Assembly (NCBI RefSeq): GCF_022549215.1
Contig: NZ_JAKZFC010000004.1
Span: 1 to 64,000, forward strand
Direction of reading: 5' to 3'
Length of the DNA: 64,000 nucleotides
From: Solibacillus palustris
Lineage (GTDB): Bacteria; Bacillota; Bacilli; Bacillales_A; Planococcaceae
Below, in pieces: positions 34,944 through 43,912 of the stretch (positions within the stretch are counted from its first letter, which is position 1; each line of letters opens with the position of its first letter). A program made the translations under genes and the position numbers. Under the pieces are notes generated by a model. That model was given only the letters and a program-made list of their open reading frames with translations. It was not told where the DNA came from and did not search any database.

Positions 34944-35521
34944 TGGATTTAACACACTTTACACAAGACATTTTTCGAAAGTTAGTCGATTGCTTTGCGC
35001 GTCCAGGTACGACGGCGCCAATGCCAATGCTAGCAAAGGTAAACATCAACGGATTATATGATGAAACGATGTCTGTCGTGATGGCGCTTTTAGATGGTGA
35101 AGTGAGCTTCTATATTGCTTCAACTAATGAACAGCTTCAAAAGGATGTGCGCATGCTAACAGGAGCCAAAATAACAAATTTGGCTGAGGCAGATTTTATT
35201 GTAATTCCACATGATGCAACAGCTCAGCAAGTTGAGTCCGTGTTCCATAATGCAAAATCAGGAGACTTAATTGACCCACAAAAATCAGCAACGATCTTAT
35301 ATGAAGTCGCACCAAATGCATCTAGAAATAATTTTTCGCTACAAGGGCCAGGTATTAAATCAAAATATGATATAGCAGTGGGGATTTCTCAGCAACTTAT
35401 GGAAATTCGGGCAAAGCGTAATAAAGAGTTTCCGCTTGGTATCGATTTAATCATGATCGACAAGCAACAAGAAGTCTATGCGATACCGCGAACAACAGTT
35501 ATGACGGAGGTGGCAAACTGA
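34943..35521 (+). CDS. phnH: PhnH, C-P lyase core subunit
   Basis: 192 aa, usual PhnH length. It begins with the family-typical FRKLVDCFARPGTTAPMP and carries LDGEVSFYI and GPGIKSKYDIAVG. It forms the PhnGHIJ complex. ATG overlaps the phnG stop (TAATG), and its own stop overlaps the phnI start, so stoichiometric coupled translation is expected. Confidence 0.94.
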   Translation: MDLTHFTQDIFRKLVDCFARPGTTAPMPMLAKVNINGLYDETMSVVMALLDGEVSFYIASTNEQLQKDVRMLTGAKITNLAEADFIVIPHDATAQQVESVFHNAKSGDLIDPQKSATILYEVAPNASRNNFSLQGPGIKSKYDIAVGISQQLMEIRAKRNKEFPLGIDLIMIDKQQEVYAIPRTTVMTEVAN

Positions 35522-36603
35522 TGGCATATGTAGCAGTCCGTGGCGGAAAAGAAGCAATTGAGGCGTCACTTGAACATTTATTTTATGAACGTGTGAAGCA
35601 TGGAGAAAATGTTCAGATCGAAACACTAATCGCAACAATGCGCGGCTTTTTAGATCAGATTATGTCAGAAAGTAGCATATTTAGCGAACGTTTGGCGGCT
35701 TTAGCAATGAAGCAAAGTGAGGGCAATTTTGAAGAAGCAGTATTTTTATTACGTGCACATCGCTCAACATTACCACGTATTCATTATTCAACGGTAACGG
35801 ATCCGCGCGATATGTTCGTGCTCCGTCGTATTTCAGCTAGCTTTAAAGATATTCCAGGTGGACAAATTTTAGGGGCATCGCATGATTATTTCCATCGTTT
35901 ATTAGATTTTACCTTAGAGGGTGAAACGCAGGCAGATGTGCTTTTAAAGAAAGCGGGCTTCGAGCAGGCAGAGTTACCAGAGATGAGTAATTTACCATTA
36001 GAGCGTTTGCCAAAAGTGATGGATTATTTACGGCAGGAAGGCTTGCTGCGCGAGTTTCCAGAAAGTAATGCTGAACCGAGCGATGTTACAAAAGAGGCGT
36101 TTGAATTTCCGACAAATCGTTCGCAGCGTCTGCAAACATTGACACGTGGTATTACAGGAACTGTGACATCTTTAGGCTATGCAGGCTTGCGTGGTTACGG
36201 CGCATCACACCCAAACGTAGGGGAAGTACGTGTCGGCTGGCAACCTATTCATCTAGTGATTGATGACGAGGAAGATCCTTATTATATCGGCTCATTTAAG
36301 CTTACTGAGGTAGAATCTTTTATCCCAGTTAATGTTGAAAAGAATGGGAAGCAAGAGCTAGAGTTTGATGTTGGCTACGGTGCATGCTTCGGGCAAAATG
36401 AGACGAAAGCAATTGCAATGTCAATTGTTGACCATGCATTAGAAGTAGGAGGAGATACGCCAATTCATGATGAGGAATTTGTACTACGTCATGTTGATAT
36501 TATCGAATCTACCGGCTTCATTTCACACTTGAAGATGCCGCATTATGTAACGTTCCAATCGAAGCTTGAGCAAATTCGTAGCATTAAAAAGGAGGAGCAA
36601 TGA
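35521..36603 (+). CDS. phnI: PhnI, nucleosidase-type C-P lyase core subunit
   Basis: 360 aa, full length. Conserved stretches include MAYVAVRGGKEAIEASLE at the start, LRRISASFKDIPGGQILGAS, the LGYAGLRGYGASHPNVGEVR block and FDVGYGACFGQNETKAIAM. PhnI has the nucleosidase activity of the core and supplies the site where phosphonate replaces the base. It overlaps phnH by 1 nt and phnJ by 4 nt. Confidence 0.95.
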   Translation: MAYVAVRGGKEAIEASLEHLFYERVKHGENVQIETLIATMRGFLDQIMSESSIFSERLAALAMKQSEGNFEEAVFLLRAHRSTLPRIHYSTVTDPRDMFVLRRISASFKDIPGGQILGASHDYFHRLLDFTLEGETQADVLLKKAGFEQAELPEMSNLPLERLPKVMDYLRQEGLLREFPESNAEPSDVTKEAFEFPTNRSQRLQTLTRGITGTVTSLGYAGLRGYGASHPNVGEVRVGWQPIHLVIDDEEDPYYIGSFKLTEVESFIPVNVEKNGKQELEFDVGYGACFGQNETKAIAMSIVDHALEVGGDTPIHDEEFVLRHVDIIESTGFISHLKMPHYVTFQSKLEQIRSIKKEEQ

Positions 36604-37445
36604 TGAGTGTTCCATTTGCATTATTAGATGAGCAATCAAAGCGTGAAATTCGACGTGCAGTGTTGAAGGGAATTTCGATCCCAGGCTATCAGGTGCCATT
36701 CGCTTCACGAGAGCTACCAATTGCACGCGGTTGGGGAACAGGTGGGCTACAAGTAACACTAGCATTAATCGGTAAAGAGGATGTGCTGAAAGTAATCGAC
36801 CAAGGCTCAGATGATTCCGTCAATGCGGTGAATATTAAAAAGTTGGTACAAAATACAACAGGTGTGGACACGACAATTCGTACGCAAGAGGCAACATTGA
36901 TCCAATCGCGACATCGTATTCCTGAAGTACCGTTACGTGCAGATCAAATTTTAGTACTACAAGTGCCAGAGCCAGAACCACTTCGACAAATTGAGCATAG
37001 TGAATATAAAACAAAACGCTATCATGCGGAGAAGGAATATAGCGGTGCATATTTAATGCTATTTGAGCAAATTATGCGTTACAACCAAACATCGCAAGGG
37101 GCGGATTATCCAGTAATGGTAAATGGCCGTTATGTAATGAATCCAAGTCCAATCCCGCGCTTTGACAATCCAAAAATTAATAATAGTGACGCACTTATTT
37201 TATTCGGTGCGGGCCGTGAAAAGAAAATTTATGCAGTGCCACCACATACGCATGTTGTTTCATTAGCATTTGACGATTATCCATTTGTCGTAGAGCAGTT
37301 TGTAGGAAAGGCATGTCGTGAAACGGGCTTAAAGAATGTATTCCTTGATGAGCTGACAAATGAAGTGACAGGTGAGAAGTACTATATGACAAATGATACA
37401 AGCTATATGGATGAAATTTTACAGCAAAAGGCGGCGACAAAATAA
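36600..37445 (+). CDS. phnJ: PhnJ-type C-P lyase with three of four iron-sulfur cysteines missing
   Basis: 281 aa and plainly PhnJ along its length: FALLDEQSKREIRRA, SIPGYQVPFASRELP (containing the glycine that is the glycyl-radical site Gly32 in E. coli), GWGTGGLQ, LFGAGREKKIYAVPPHTH. The C-terminal CX2CX21CX5C motif that binds the 4Fe-4S cluster and supplies the thiyl radical is altered. Here it reads KACRETGLKNVFLDE and KYYMTNDTSYM, with Thr, Thr and Met at the second to fourth Cys positions. The whole protein has one Cys. The reading frame is intact and flanked by coupled genes, so it is probably expressed. Whether it cleaves C-P bonds by the known mechanism is open. Confidence 0.93.
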   Translation: MMSVPFALLDEQSKREIRRAVLKGISIPGYQVPFASRELPIARGWGTGGLQVTLALIGKEDVLKVIDQGSDDSVNAVNIKKLVQNTTGVDTTIRTQEATLIQSRHRIPEVPLRADQILVLQVPEPEPLRQIEHSEYKTKRYHAEKEYSGAYLMLFEQIMRYNQTSQGADYPVMVNGRYVMNPSPIPRFDNPKINNSDALILFGAGREKKIYAVPPHTHVVSLAFDDYPFVVEQFVGKACRETGLKNVFLDELTNEVTGEKYYMTNDTSYMDEILQQKAATK

Positions 37446-38281
37446 TGCTAGAGCAACCAGTATTAACAGTGCGAAATTTATCAAAGCAATACGGTGAAGG
37501 CTGTGAGCATTGTGTTGACACGCAGACACAGCTTGAAAAAAACTACTGTCCAGTATGTAAAACGATATATGCGTGTCGCGATGTATCATTTGATTTATAT
37601 CGTGGTGAAATTTTAGGTATTGTCGGTGAAAGTGGTAGTGGAAAATCAACACTGATGAAAAGCTTATACTTCGATGAAACAATCACGTCTGGAGAAGGGT
37701 ATTTAGCCGATTATGAAAATGGTGAAACGAATATTTTCACAGAATCAAACCAAATGAAGCGTGCCATTCGCAATGATATTTTAGGGATGGTTTATCAAAA
37801 TCCAATGCTTGGCTTAAAGATGAATTTTTCTTCGTTAAGTAATATTGCTGAAAAGCAAATCGCGGCGGGCAATCGTCATGTGCGTCAAATGGAAAACCGT
37901 AGTTATGAGCTTTTAGAGCGTGTCAATATTCCTTTGCATCGTAGTAAAGAAGCGCCGAAAAATTTCTCTGGTGGTATGCAGCAGCGTGTACAAATTGCCA
38001 AAGCGTTATCCAATAATCCACCTGTTTTATTACTTGATGAAGTAACGACGGGGCTTGATTTGTCTGTACAGGCAGATGTGTTGGATTTAATTAAGCAAAT
38101 ACAACGCGAGCTGCAAATTTCGATGATTGTCGTATCGCATGATTTAGCTGTAATTCGTATGTTAGCAGACCGCACAATTGTTATGCTAAACGGTCAAATT
38201 ATTGAGCACGGCTTAACGGATCAAGTATTAGAAGACCCGCAACATAAATTTACGCAGCAGCTTGTGTACTCATTACTTTAA
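37445..38281 (+). CDS. phnK: PhnK, C-P lyase ABC-type ATPase with N-terminal cysteine insertion
   Basis: 278 aa. Walker A GESGSGKST, Q-loop MVYQNPM, signature FSGGMQQR, Walker B LLLDEVTTGLD (Val in place of the usual Pro), H-loop VVSHD. PhnK docks on PhnJ in the C-P lyase complex. Between the first strand and Walker A there is an insertion absent from E. coli PhnK, with Cys20, Cys23, Cys35, Cys38 and Cys44 (CEHC...CPVC...C), resembling a zinc ribbon or iron-sulfur site. It starts on the last base of the phnJ stop codon (TAATG). Confidence 0.93.
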   Translation: MLEQPVLTVRNLSKQYGEGCEHCVDTQTQLEKNYCPVCKTIYACRDVSFDLYRGEILGIVGESGSGKSTLMKSLYFDETITSGEGYLADYENGETNIFTESNQMKRAIRNDILGMVYQNPMLGLKMNFSSLSNIAEKQIAAGNRHVRQMENRSYELLERVNIPLHRSKEAPKNFSGGMQQRVQIAKALSNNPPVLLLDEVTTGLDLSVQADVLDLIKQIQRELQISMIVVSHDLAVIRMLADRTIVMLNGQIIEHGLTDQVLEDPQHKFTQQLVYSLL

Positions 38282-38293
38282 GGAGGTAGTTCC

Positions 38294-39466
38294 ATGTTAG
38301 CAATTAAAAATGGTGTCATCGTAACAGAACAACAATTTTTGCACGGACACGTAGTATTAGTGAACGGTACGACGATTGAGGGGATTTTGCCAGAGTCTTT
38401 AGTAAATCTAGCAAATTATGAGGTTGTTGATGCACAAGGTGGCTATATTTCACCAGGCTTTGTCGATATTCATTCTGATTATATTGAGACAATTGTTAGC
38501 CCACGTCCGACGTCAATGATGGATGTCAATCTTGGTTTACGTGAGAGTGAGCGTATTTTAATGACGCACGGGATTACAACGATTTTTCACTCGTTATCTT
38601 ATTATGGTGACGATAAATATTCGCATAAGCTTATTCGTAATCCAGAAAACGTACAACGCTGCGTTGATGCTATTCATGCGACACATGACGAGCCCCATTT
38701 AATACGTCACCGTCTACATGCACGCTTTGAAATTGATTCTTTAGATCAAATACCCAACCTTGAGCGAAATATTTTAGATGGTAAGGTACATCTCTTGTCG
38801 TTCATGGATCATACACCAGGGCAAGGACAATATCGCAATTTAGAATTATATAAAAATATTATGCGCGGTTACCGTGATATAACAGATGGCGAGGCAACAA
38901 CGCTAATTAAAGAGCAGACAGAAAAGGAAAAAATGTCACTGGACGAAATTGAGCGTATTAGCTGTTTAGCAATTGAGCGTAATATTGCCGTTGCTTCGCA
39001 TGATGACGACGATATAACAAAGCTTGCACTTGTACAGTCTTACGGGACAACGATTAGTGAATTTCCGATTACGTTAGATGTAGCAAAAGAGGCGAAGCGT
39101 ATTGGCATGCAAACAATTGCTGGCGCACCAAATATTTTACTTGGTGGCTCACATTCGGGGAATTTAAGTGCAGCAGAAGCAATTCAAGCACGTGCCATTG
39201 ATATTATTTGCAGTGATTACTATCCGCCTGCTATGTTACACGGTATTTTCGAGTTAGCGAATAAATACGAAGAAGATTTGCATAGCCTCTTCCAGCTTGT
39301 AACGATTAATCCAGCACGTGCGGTCAATATGGCACATGAAATTGGTTCGATTGAAGTGGGTAAAAAAGCCGATTTACTAATAATTGAGCAAATGGAAGAT
39401 GGTTACCCTGTTGTAACGACGACAATTGTAGACGGCAAAACGATTATGAAAACGAACTATCGCTAA
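38294..39466 (+). CDS. phnM: PhnM, ribose 1-methylphosphonate 5-triphosphate diphosphatase
   Basis: 390 aa amidohydrolase. Metal-binding landmarks: GFVDIHSDYIE (HxD-type variant of PhnM), FHSLSYYGDD, ASHDDDD and SDYYPPAMLHG. The enzyme removes pyrophosphate from the triphosphate intermediate before C-P cleavage. It follows phnK by 12 nt with AAGGAGGTAG ahead, same operon. Confidence 0.95.
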   Translation: MLAIKNGVIVTEQQFLHGHVVLVNGTTIEGILPESLVNLANYEVVDAQGGYISPGFVDIHSDYIETIVSPRPTSMMDVNLGLRESERILMTHGITTIFHSLSYYGDDKYSHKLIRNPENVQRCVDAIHATHDEPHLIRHRLHARFEIDSLDQIPNLERNILDGKVHLLSFMDHTPGQGQYRNLELYKNIMRGYRDITDGEATTLIKEQTEKEKMSLDEIERISCLAIERNIAVASHDDDDITKLALVQSYGTTISEFPITLDVAKEAKRIGMQTIAGAPNILLGGSHSGNLSAAEAIQARAIDIICSDYYPPAMLHGIFELANKYEEDLHSLFQLVTINPARAVNMAHEIGSIEVGKKADLLIIEQMEDGYPVVTTTIVDGKTIMKTNYR

Positions 39467-39479
39467 GGAGGCGTCATCA

Positions 39480-40178
39480 TTGATTACAATCGAAAATCTA
39501 CAAAAGTCTTTTACGATTCATCATTTAAATCAAACGTTTCCAGCATTAGAAAACTTAACTTTACACGTGCAAGAGGGTGGTTTTTTAGGCATCGTCGGTA
39601 AAAGCGGTAGCGGTAAGTCAACTATTTTAAAAAGTATTTACCGCACATACGAGCCTCAAGCGGGAAGTATTTGGTATGATTCAGCAGCGTTTGGCGAAAT
39701 CGATTTATTAACAGCTTCTTTACGTGACATTATTTATTTACGTAAACATGAAATTGGCTACGTCTCACAGTTTTTAAATGTAATGCCACGTACGACAGCC
39801 TTAGAGCTTGTAATGCAGTCACTGTATGGTGTTGGCGCAAAAGAGGAAGAGGCACTAGAGAAGGCAAAGTCAGCGCTACGTCATTTTGATATTGATGAAA
39901 AGCTTTGGAATAGCTATCCAAACAATTTTTCTGGAGGCGAAAAGCTCCGTTTGAACATTGCATGTGCAGTCGTAAAAGAGCCGCGTCTATTGCTTTTAGA
40001 TGAGCCAACAGCAAGCTTAGATCATGCATCAAAAATTAAAGTGCGTGAATCAATCGAAAAATTAAAGGCAAGAGGTACGACATTAATTGGAATTTTCCAT
40101 GACTTAGAATTTATGGAAGGACTATGTGACCAAGTATTTACGATGACAAAGCTTTCAGAAGAGAGGACCGCTATATGA
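39480..40178 (+). CDS. phnL: PhnL, C-P lyase ABC-type ATPase
   Basis: 232 aa from TTG 39480 with AAGGAGG about 8 nt upstream. Walker A GKSGSGKST, YVSQFLNVMPRT at the Q-loop, signature FSGGEKLRL, Walker B LLLDEPTASLD, H-loop IFHD. In the known complex PhnL associates with PhnK as a dual ATPase. Overlaps the next gene by 4 nt. Confidence 0.94.
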   Translation: MITIENLQKSFTIHHLNQTFPALENLTLHVQEGGFLGIVGKSGSGKSTILKSIYRTYEPQAGSIWYDSAAFGEIDLLTASLRDIIYLRKHEIGYVSQFLNVMPRTTALELVMQSLYGVGAKEEEALEKAKSALRHFDIDEKLWNSYPNNFSGGEKLRLNIACAVVKEPRLLLLDEPTASLDHASKIKVRESIEKLKARGTTLIGIFHDLEFMEGLCDQVFTMTKLSEERTAI

Positions 40179-40996
40179 CGACAGATTTGCATACGCACAG
40201 CCGCTATTCGGACGGTTCTTCAACACTTGAAGAGCTATTTATAGAAGCTAAAAAAGCAGGCATTACACAGCTTGGTGTCGTTGACCATGATACGATAAAG
40301 CACCATGCAGAGGGCCGCAGATTGGCTGTGCAATATGGTATCGATTTTGTTGCAGGTATAGAGATTTCTGCGTTCGATTATAAGCGAAATCGAAAGGTGC
40401 ACCTACTTGGCTACGGGTTTACAGGAGACTGTGCAAATATGGAAGAGCTTTGTCGGCCATTACTTGCGCGCCGTCATGCCCATTCAATTTGGCAGCTTGA
40501 ACGTATCAAGGAAGTCGGTTTCCAGCTTGATCTAGAGCGAGCGCTACACTATGCCGAGACGTGTGGAACACTATATAAGCAGCACATTATGCATGCATTA
40601 ACTGATGCACCGTATAATTCAAAAAGTTATCAAACGATATACCGTTCTTTATTTAAAAATAATGGTGTAGCATCAGGTGATATACGATACGTTGATGCCT
40701 TTGATGCGATGCACGCTATTCATGCGGACGGCGGAATTGCAGTGCTAGCACATCCAGGACAGCTACAATCATTTGAAATTGCTGAAGAGCTTATTGCTAA
40801 TGGCTTAGATGGTATCGAAGTCATTCATCCAGATCACTCAATGGAGGATATCGACTTGGCTAACAAGCTTGCTGAGAAATATCGCTTAATTAAAACAGGT
40901 GGCTCCGATTATCATGCTCAATACGGTAATTCTGTAAAGCTAGGTCAATATACTTGTCAGCCTTTACAAACTGCTGAATTGTTAAGCAAACGTTAA
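40175..40996 (+). CDS. PHP-domain phosphoesterase of the C-P lyase operon (PhnPP-like)
   Basis: 273 aa PHP-family metal phosphoesterase: DLHTHSRYSDGSS, VVDHDT, AGIEISAF, VLAHPG and TGGSDYHAQYG. In the known pathway the cyclic ribose phosphate made by PhnJ is opened by PhnP. A PHP enzyme from Eggerthella (PhnPP) is reported to hydrolyse both ester bonds in turn. With no phnP or phnN in this operon, the same job is the natural reading here. It is the last gene of the coupled catalytic block. Confidence 0.85.
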   Translation: MTTDLHTHSRYSDGSSTLEELFIEAKKAGITQLGVVDHDTIKHHAEGRRLAVQYGIDFVAGIEISAFDYKRNRKVHLLGYGFTGDCANMEELCRPLLARRHAHSIWQLERIKEVGFQLDLERALHYAETCGTLYKQHIMHALTDAPYNSKSYQTIYRSLFKNNGVASGDIRYVDAFDAMHAIHADGGIAVLAHPGQLQSFEIAEELIANGLDGIEVIHPDHSMEDIDLANKLAEKYRLIKTGGSDYHAQYGNSVKLGQYTCQPLQTAELLSKR

Positions 40997-41102
40997 GTAT
41001 TTTAAAGACAACACAAACAATATTTTCAAATGAAAAAAATGATGTTTTAATGGCACTATAGGTAAGTGCCTATAAAATCGAACATAAAAAGGGAGATTAA
41101 TA

Positions 41103-42134
41103 ATGAACAAAAAGTGGTTAACGGCTTTAATGGCAATGCTATGTGTACTTTTTTTATCAGCATGTAATTCTTCGAGCAACGATGCAGCATCGACAGATGC
41201 ATCAACTGGTCCAGTAACACTTGTATGGTATCCAAATGAATCTGGCTCAGAACTGTCGGCTTCTCGTGATGCATTTTCAGCATTAATTAAAGAGGCTACT
41301 GGTCGTGATGTAGAGCATAAATTAACGACAGACTATGCGATTGCGATCGAATCAATCGCCAATGGTAATGCACATATCGCGTTTATGGGTCCACAAGGTT
41401 ATATCGAAGCAAATAACAAAAGCAAAGATGTACAAGCATTAGTCGTACCATCTGGTGAATCAGGCACGTTAGACGATGCTGTTTATTATAGCTGGTTAGC
41501 TGTACCGAAAGAAAAAGCTGAAGATTATAAAGTAGATGGCGAATTTTCAATGGATGCAATTGAAGGGAAATCAATCTCATTCGTATCAACATCTTCTACT
41601 TCAGGATTTAAAGTACCAACAAGTTCTATTATTTCTCACTTTAGCGATAAAAACTTAACAGAAGAAAAACTGATGGAAGGTAACGATGTGTTCCCGACAG
41701 TATTATTCGGTGACTCTCACCAAGGCTCAGCGGTAAATATGTTAATGGAACGTTCAGATGTATCGGCATTTTGTGACACTTGTGTAAGCTCATATGTTGA
41801 GCTAGTTGAAGGTGAAGCAAATAAACCAGGCGCAGTTTATCGTGTAAAGGACGATGCAGCCGCACCATTTAATACTTTAACAGGTGAAGAATTCACATTG
41901 ATTCAAGTAACGGCAGTATTAAATTCCCCATTCGTAGTAAACAAATCTGTGTTAACAGAAGAGGAAATTACGAAGCTTAAAGAAGCTTTCATTTCAGATG
42001 AAACAGCAAATAACACAGAGATTTTCGTACCAGAAGATTCAGGTGAAGCCGGTTTATTCTCTAAATCAGCGGATGAGCGTTTTTTAGAAGTAGAGGATGC
42101 TTGGTTTAACCCAATTCGCGAGCTATCTAAATAA
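41103..42134 (+). CDS. phnD: PhnD, phosphonate-binding lipoprotein of the ABC importer
   Basis: 343 aa. Lipoprotein signal MNKKWLTALMAMLCVLFLSAC with the lipidated Cys21, then a Ser/Ala/Asp-rich linker. The mature domain has the PhnD family pattern (LVWYPNESGSEL, IANGNAHIAFMGPQGYIEA, GDSHQGSAVNML). It captures phosphonate outside the membrane. GGGAG lies about 7 nt before ATG. A 106-nt gap with a small hairpin (GGCACT/AGTGCC, near 41052) separates it from the catalytic genes. Confidence 0.94.
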   Translation: MNKKWLTALMAMLCVLFLSACNSSSNDAASTDASTGPVTLVWYPNESGSELSASRDAFSALIKEATGRDVEHKLTTDYAIAIESIANGNAHIAFMGPQGYIEANNKSKDVQALVVPSGESGTLDDAVYYSWLAVPKEKAEDYKVDGEFSMDAIEGKSISFVSTSSTSGFKVPTSSIISHFSDKNLTEEKLMEGNDVFPTVLFGDSHQGSAVNMLMERSDVSAFCDTCVSSYVELVEGEANKPGAVYRVKDDAAAPFNTLTGEEFTLIQVTAVLNSPFVVNKSVLTEEEITKLKEAFISDETANNTEIFVPEDSGEAGLFSKSADERFLEVEDAWFNPIRELSK

Positions 42135-42146
42135 GTAAGAAATAGG

Positions 42147-42183
42147 CGGGCGGACTTTGTCATGATGATAAAGCCGCCCTTTA
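42147..42183 (+). terminator. Hairpin between phnD and phnC (attenuator or mRNA stabiliser)
   Basis: GGGCGG..CTTT pairs with AAAG.CGCCC and is followed by TTTATT. Such a hairpin after a binding-protein gene commonly allows higher phnD than phnC/E expression. Confidence 0.55.
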
Positions 42184-42244
42184 TTCAAAAAATGACTAGG
42201 TTACACCTTTAATTTTAAGCCAATACAAAAGGAGAGCGAACAAT

Positions 42245-43099
42245 ATGGTTACTTCTGCGGTGAAAGAAAAACAACGAATTCAACAAAAGCAAACGTTTAG
42301 TTATCCACAAGTGGAAGGCTATGAGGATTTACCAACCACAGTTTTAAAGTTAACTAATCTTGTGAAAAGCTATGATCGCCAAACGACTGTGCTTGACGGT
42401 ATTAATCTAGAGCTTCAAGAAGGAGAGTTTGTATCGATTATCGGAAAATCTGGTGCTGGTAAATCGACACTACTACGCTGTATAAATCGTATGATTGAGC
42501 CGTCAAGCGGTACCATTTTATTCAATAATACATCGCTTACTAAGCTTAATAAACGTGAACTACGTAAAGAGCGTACAAAAATCGGAATGATATTCCAACA
42601 TTATAATTTAGTTTCACGATTAACCGTTTTTGAAAATGTATTACATGGTCGCTTCGGTTATAAATCATCATTAAAAGGCATTTTAGGTATATACAGTGAA
42701 GAGGAAAAACTACTTGCCCTACAAATTTTAGATAAGTTAGGAATGAAAGAGCATATTTATAAGCGATGTGACCAGCTAAGTGGTGGACAAAAGCAACGCG
42801 TCGGCATTGCCCGTGCACTTGTACAGGAGCCAACACTGTTACTATGTGACGAACCAATCGCTTCACTCGATCCGAACGCGTCAAAGGTAATCATGGATCA
42901 TTTAAAAGAAATTTCACAATCGATGGGTATTACAGTGTTAGTCAACTTGCACCAAGTCGATGTGGCAATGCGTTATTCAGACCGGATTATCGGGTTAAGT
43001 AAAGGTGAAAAAGTGTTCGACGGTAAACCAAAGAATTTAACGCAGCATAACATTAAAGATATTTACGGCTCAGAAGTGGATGAATTAATTTTTGAATAA
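42245..43099 (+). CDS. phnC: PhnC, phosphonate importer ATPase
   Basis: 284 aa. Walker [21 protein letters not shown] at the Q-loop, signature LSGGQKQRV, Walker [15 protein letters not shown]-loop VNLHQVD, all as in PhnC. About 25 extra residues at the N-terminus precede the ATPase fold. AAAGGAGAG lies before ATG. It pairs with the two PhnE permeases. Confidence 0.95.
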   Translation: MVTSAVKEKQRIQQKQTFSYPQVEGYEDLPTTVLKLTNLVKSYDRQTTVLDGINLELQEGEFVSIIGKSGAGKSTLLRCINRMIEPSSGTILFNNTSLTKLNKRELRKERTKIGMIFQHYNLVSRLTVFENVLHGRFGYKSSLKGILGIYSEEEKLLALQILDKLGMKEHIYKRCDQLSGGQKQRVGIARALVQEPTLLLCDEPIASLDPNASKVIMDHLKEISQSMGITVLVNLHQVDVAMRYSDRIIGLSKGEKVFDGKPKNLTQHNIKDIYGSEVDELIFE

Positions 43100-43123
43100 A
43101 ATGATGCAAAGTGGAGGCATAGC

Positions 43124-43912
43124 ATGACGGATATAAATATTTTACGAGTGAAAAAATGGCGTATGACAGGTATTTTCGTAGTGATTATTGGGCTATTATA
43201 TGGCTCGTCGGTGCTGACAAAATTTAATCTTGTAGAAGGCATCGCATCGATTCCGGGGACATTTGCTTGGATGGTTGCAAATCTCATTCCTTCAGCCGAA
43301 TCATTAGAAAATTTACCGCGTGTACTTGAAAGTTTATGGGAGACGATCATTTTATCGGTGCTCGTAACGACAACGGCTGCGATATTTGCCTTGCTATTTG
43401 CTTTAATGGGTGCTAAAACGACACAAGTGAACCATACATTTGGCTTTATTGTACGTTTTATTGCATCGGTATTTCGAAATATCCCAGTCGTAGCATGGGC
43501 TTTAGTGCTTGTTATATCATTTGGTCATAATGTGATTACAGGCTATTTTGCGTTATTTTTCTCAACGTTCGGTATTTTAGTGCGTATGTTTATTGAGACG
43601 ATTGATGAGACGAGTTCGGATGGGGTAGAGGCGCTAACATCAACGGGTGCGAGCTACTTCCAAATGGTGTTTCGAGGCGTTATTCCAGATACGCTACCCC
43701 AAATGCTAAGCTGGGTATTTTATATGATTGAGACAAATATTCGTAGCGCTACTTTAGTCGGTATTTTAACAGGTACTGGTATCGGCTTTTTATTTGATAT
43801 GTACTATAAGCGAATGGACTACGGCATGCTTGGGCTTATTACAATTGCCATCATTATTATCGTAATGGCGATCGAATTTTCATCGAATTACGTAAGGAGA
43901 GCGATTTCATAA
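43124..43912 (+). CDS. phnE: PhnE, phosphonate importer permease 1
   Basis: 262 aa with five to six membrane segments and the permease EAA-like loop (DGVEALTSTGASYFQMVFRG). It follows phnC by 24 nt, with GGAGG in front, and its stop overlaps the start of the second permease. Confidence 0.93.
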   Translation: MTDINILRVKKWRMTGIFVVIIGLLYGSSVLTKFNLVEGIASIPGTFAWMVANLIPSAESLENLPRVLESLWETIILSVLVTTTAAIFALLFALMGAKTTQVNHTFGFIVRFIASVFRNIPVVAWALVLVISFGHNVITGYFALFFSTFGILVRMFIETIDETSSDGVEALTSTGASYFQMVFRGVIPDTLPQMLSWVFYMIETNIRSATLVGILTGTGIGFLFDMYYKRMDYGMLGLITIAIIIIVMAIEFSSNYVRRAIS

